Below, piece by piece: positions 62,668 to 64,000 of a DNA stretch of 64,000 bases. The translations under genes were made by a program, and so were the position numbers. Within the stretch, counting starts at the first letter, position 1; each line of letters opens with the position of its first letter. The notes below the pieces were generated by a model. The model did not search any database. It saw nothing but the letters and a program-made list of their open reading frames with translations, and was not told the origin of the DNA. This stretch comes from UBA9926 sp038131595 (lineage in GTDB: Bacteria > Pseudomonadota > Gammaproteobacteria > Pseudomonadales > Azotimanducaceae), in assembly GCA_038131595.1 (NCBI GenBank), contig JAYPPR010000003.1, forward strand, positions 186,001-250,000, in the 5' to 3' direction.

Positions 62668-63396
62668 CTACAGCGCAAAGGAGGACAGGCTGAGATTTCC
62701 GTCTGCATCGGCGACCGCGTGCCATCCGTTCTTGCCCCAATCGCCTAAAACGATTCGCCTAAGGTCGCCAGCTGAGCCCTCGCTTTGGTGGTCCATGGGC
62801 CTATGGGTGTGTCCATGAATGAGGGTCCGTACTCCATGATTTGTCATGATTTGATCGACCTCACTTGGAGTGACATCCATAATTTCCATCGCAGTTTGCT
62901 GTTTGTGATGCGCGCTCTCTTGTCTCGCGTTTGCGGCGATTTGTCTTCTCGCATCAATCGGCTGCGCCAATAGCTGCGCCTGAAATGCAGGGTCTCGTAG
63001 TTGGGACCGAATCGCCATATAGGCTTCATCGCGTGTACACAAACTGTCACCGTGCATGAGTAATACTGGTTCGCCTCCGATGGTAATGCAGGTTGGGTCA
63101 TCGAGTAGCGAGACGTTTGCTCGCGAAGCGAAGTCTCGCCCGATTAGAAAGTCTCTGTTGCCGTGCATCAGAAAGACATCGGCCTTACAGGCGCGGATGG
63201 CGGCCTCGACTGATTCGATCAACGGGTCCTGAAAGTCGTCACCGATCCACACCTCGAACAAGTCACCCAGTATGTAGAGATCGTCCCCAGCATTGAGTGA
63301 GGCGAGGTAATTGACGAACCCCTCAACAACTTTAGGATTCGATTCCTCAAGGTGAAGGTCAGAAATAAAATGTTGCACAGTGCGAGATACCAACAA
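62668..63396 (-). CDS. lpxH: UDP-2,3-diacylglucosamine diphosphatase
   Basis: A 242-residue calcineurin-like phosphatase of lipid A synthesis that cleaves UDP-2,3-diacylglucosamine to lipid X and UMP at the inner membrane. The metal motifs are FISDLHLEE near residues 10-18, ILGDLFEVWIGDD near residues 42-54, MHGNRDFLIG near residues 77-86, LLMHGDSLC and HGHTHRP near 195-201. The Trp/Ile-Gly-Asp-Asp segment is specific to LpxH. It is present without lpxI-like alternatives. In E. coli it is next to ppiB; here they are far apart. Confidence 0.94.
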   Translation of the reverse strand: MLVSRTVQHFISDLHLEESNPKVVEGFVNYLASLNAGDDLYILGDLFEVWIGDDFQDPLIESVEAAIRACKADVFLMHGNRDFLIGRDFASRANVSLLDDPTCITIGGEPVLLMHGDSLCTRDEAYMAIRSQLRDPAFQAQLLAQPIDARRQIAANARQESAHHKQQTAMEIMDVTPSEVDQIMTNHGVRTLIHGHTHRPMDHQSEGSAGDLRRIVLGDWGKNGWHAVADADGNLSLSSFAL

Positions 63397-63627
63397 ACTT
63401 TACGTAAGGATTATAGCGATTCGCGTTGACGCTCGCTGCAGAGTTTCAGTAGAATTCGCCGCGCGGGAAGGGCTTTGAGTAAACCATCATTAGTGGAAGG
63501 TCTCTGCTCAAAGATCGACAGGCGGAGGGCTTGAGGCCCAAAACGGAAGCTTTTGCTTCTACAGCCCGTCATATCGGCCACTTTCCATCGCATGGAGGGG
63601 CTCTACGGAGCTACTTCAGCAAATCGT

Positions 63628-63704
63628 CGGGGTATAGCGCAGTCTGGTAGCGCGCCTGCTTTGGGAGCAGGATGTCGGGAGTTCGAATCTCTCTACCCCG
63701 ACCA
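63628..63704 (+). tRNA. tRNA-Pro(TGG)
   Basis: A 77-nt cloverleaf with encoded CCA. The acceptor stem CGGGGTA/TACCCCG is perfect. The D-loop is AGCGCAGTCTGGTAGCGC, the anticodon loop CTTTGGGAG gives TGG and the T-loop is GTTCGAATC. It is the first of a tRNA cluster. Confidence 0.97.
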
Positions 63705-63768
63705 CTTTTTTCTTCGGTCCACTCATTGGTTCATGCGACTCAAGTGGTTCGTACCAGTTCGTTGCAAG

Positions 63769-63845
63769 GCGCCCGTAGCTCAACTGGATAGAGCATCGGC
63801 CTTCTAAGCCGAGGGTTAAAGGTTCGAGTCCTTTCGGGCGCGCCA
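63769..63845 (+). tRNA. tRNA-Arg(TCT)
   Basis: A 77-nt cloverleaf with encoded CCA. The acceptor stem GCGCCCG/CGGGCGC is perfect. The anticodon loop CTTCTAA gives TCT, and the T-loop is GTTCGAGTC. It reads AGA/AGG codons. Confidence 0.97.
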
Positions 63846-63965
63846 TTCCCTCTCGATTGGCCGAAGGCTGCTTAGCAGAATCGGCCGGTGGCGTTAGGTA
63901 TCGTGAAAGCAGTAGCGTGAAAGGGCACGGTAACAAGGCGGTTGATGTATTGAATTAAGCGTTAT

Positions 63966-64000
63966 GGTGAGCGTAGCTCAGTTGGTAGAGCCCCGGATTG
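63966..64000 (+). tRNA. tRNA-His, 5' part (cut by window edge)
   Basis: It begins GGTGAGCGTAGCTCAGTTGG with an extra G at position -1, the mark of tRNA-His, and a D-arm like E. coli hisR. The window stops at GGATTG, the first anticodon base. A GTG anticodon is expected but not seen. Confidence 0.8.

Noticed and set aside
63545..63558. GAAGCTTTTGCTTC hairpin upstream of tRNA-Pro
   Set aside because: A 5-bp stem without a T-tract; too weak for a terminator and no known regulatory role.

Overview
The window looks like chromosome of a heterotrophic gammaproteobacterium, most likely marine. The evidence is gene content and order: sdhCDAB-sucAB-lpd-sucCD, asd-fimV-truA-trpF, folC-dedD-cvpA-purF, miaE, lpxH, acnB and a hisR-type tRNA cluster. 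A TIGR03617-type luciferase-like oxidoreductase, a DUF5916 protein, type III CoA-transferase and crotonase genes fit marine oligotrophic lineages, but I cannot name the genus. I see no phage, insertion sequence or CRISPR array.

Layout. 0-8 kb: the end of a Gfo/Idh/MocA oxidoreductase, a phosphoesterase, a DUF5916 envelope protein, an esterase-crotonase-YjbQ run and a coniferyl-type aldehyde dehydrogenase. 8-20 kb: an accessory stretch with a leuC-leuD-cimA operon, galT, a luciferase-like oxidoreductase-mtnA-class II aldolase operon, a DUF3014 protein, a CoA-transferase and a crotonase. Four genes here (an acetyltransferase, galT, the aldolase and the CoA-transferase) are broken by frameshifts. 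20-26.6 kb: an overlapping type I secretion ABC/HlyD pair, a D-2-hydroxyacid dehydrogenase, ppiB and gltA, all on the minus strand. 27-39 kb: the TCA block sdhCDAB, sucA, sucB, lpd, sucCD, ending in a strong terminator. 39-45 kb: htpG behind a near-consensus heat-shock promoter, sixA, a DUF4892 protein, folE and aroC. 44-55 kb: asd, fimV, truA, trpF, trpB, trpA, folC, dedD, cvpA, purF. 55-59 kb: a MoxR-DUF58-transglutaminase operon. 59-64 kb: acnB, miaE, lpxH and tRNA-Pro, tRNA-Arg and the start of tRNA-His.

How the genes work together. GltA, AcnB, SdhABCD, SucAB-Lpd and SucCD cover most of the oxidative TCA cycle; icd, fumarase and mdh are not here. LeuCD with CimA would make 2-oxobutyrate for isoleucine from pyruvate, but no leuB is in the window. 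TrpF/B/A, AroC, Asd, FolE, FolC and PurF are biosynthetic housekeeping enzymes.

Most notable observations. (1) Many spacers carry short degenerate tandem arrays with an 11-19 bp period, mostly 14-15 bp. Their sequences are unrelated, but the architecture is alike. (2) Every frameshift I found lies between 8.4 and 19.1 kb. (3) Two conserved gene orders are broken: leuCD is detached from asd-fimV and fused to cimA, and accD is missing between trpA and folC.
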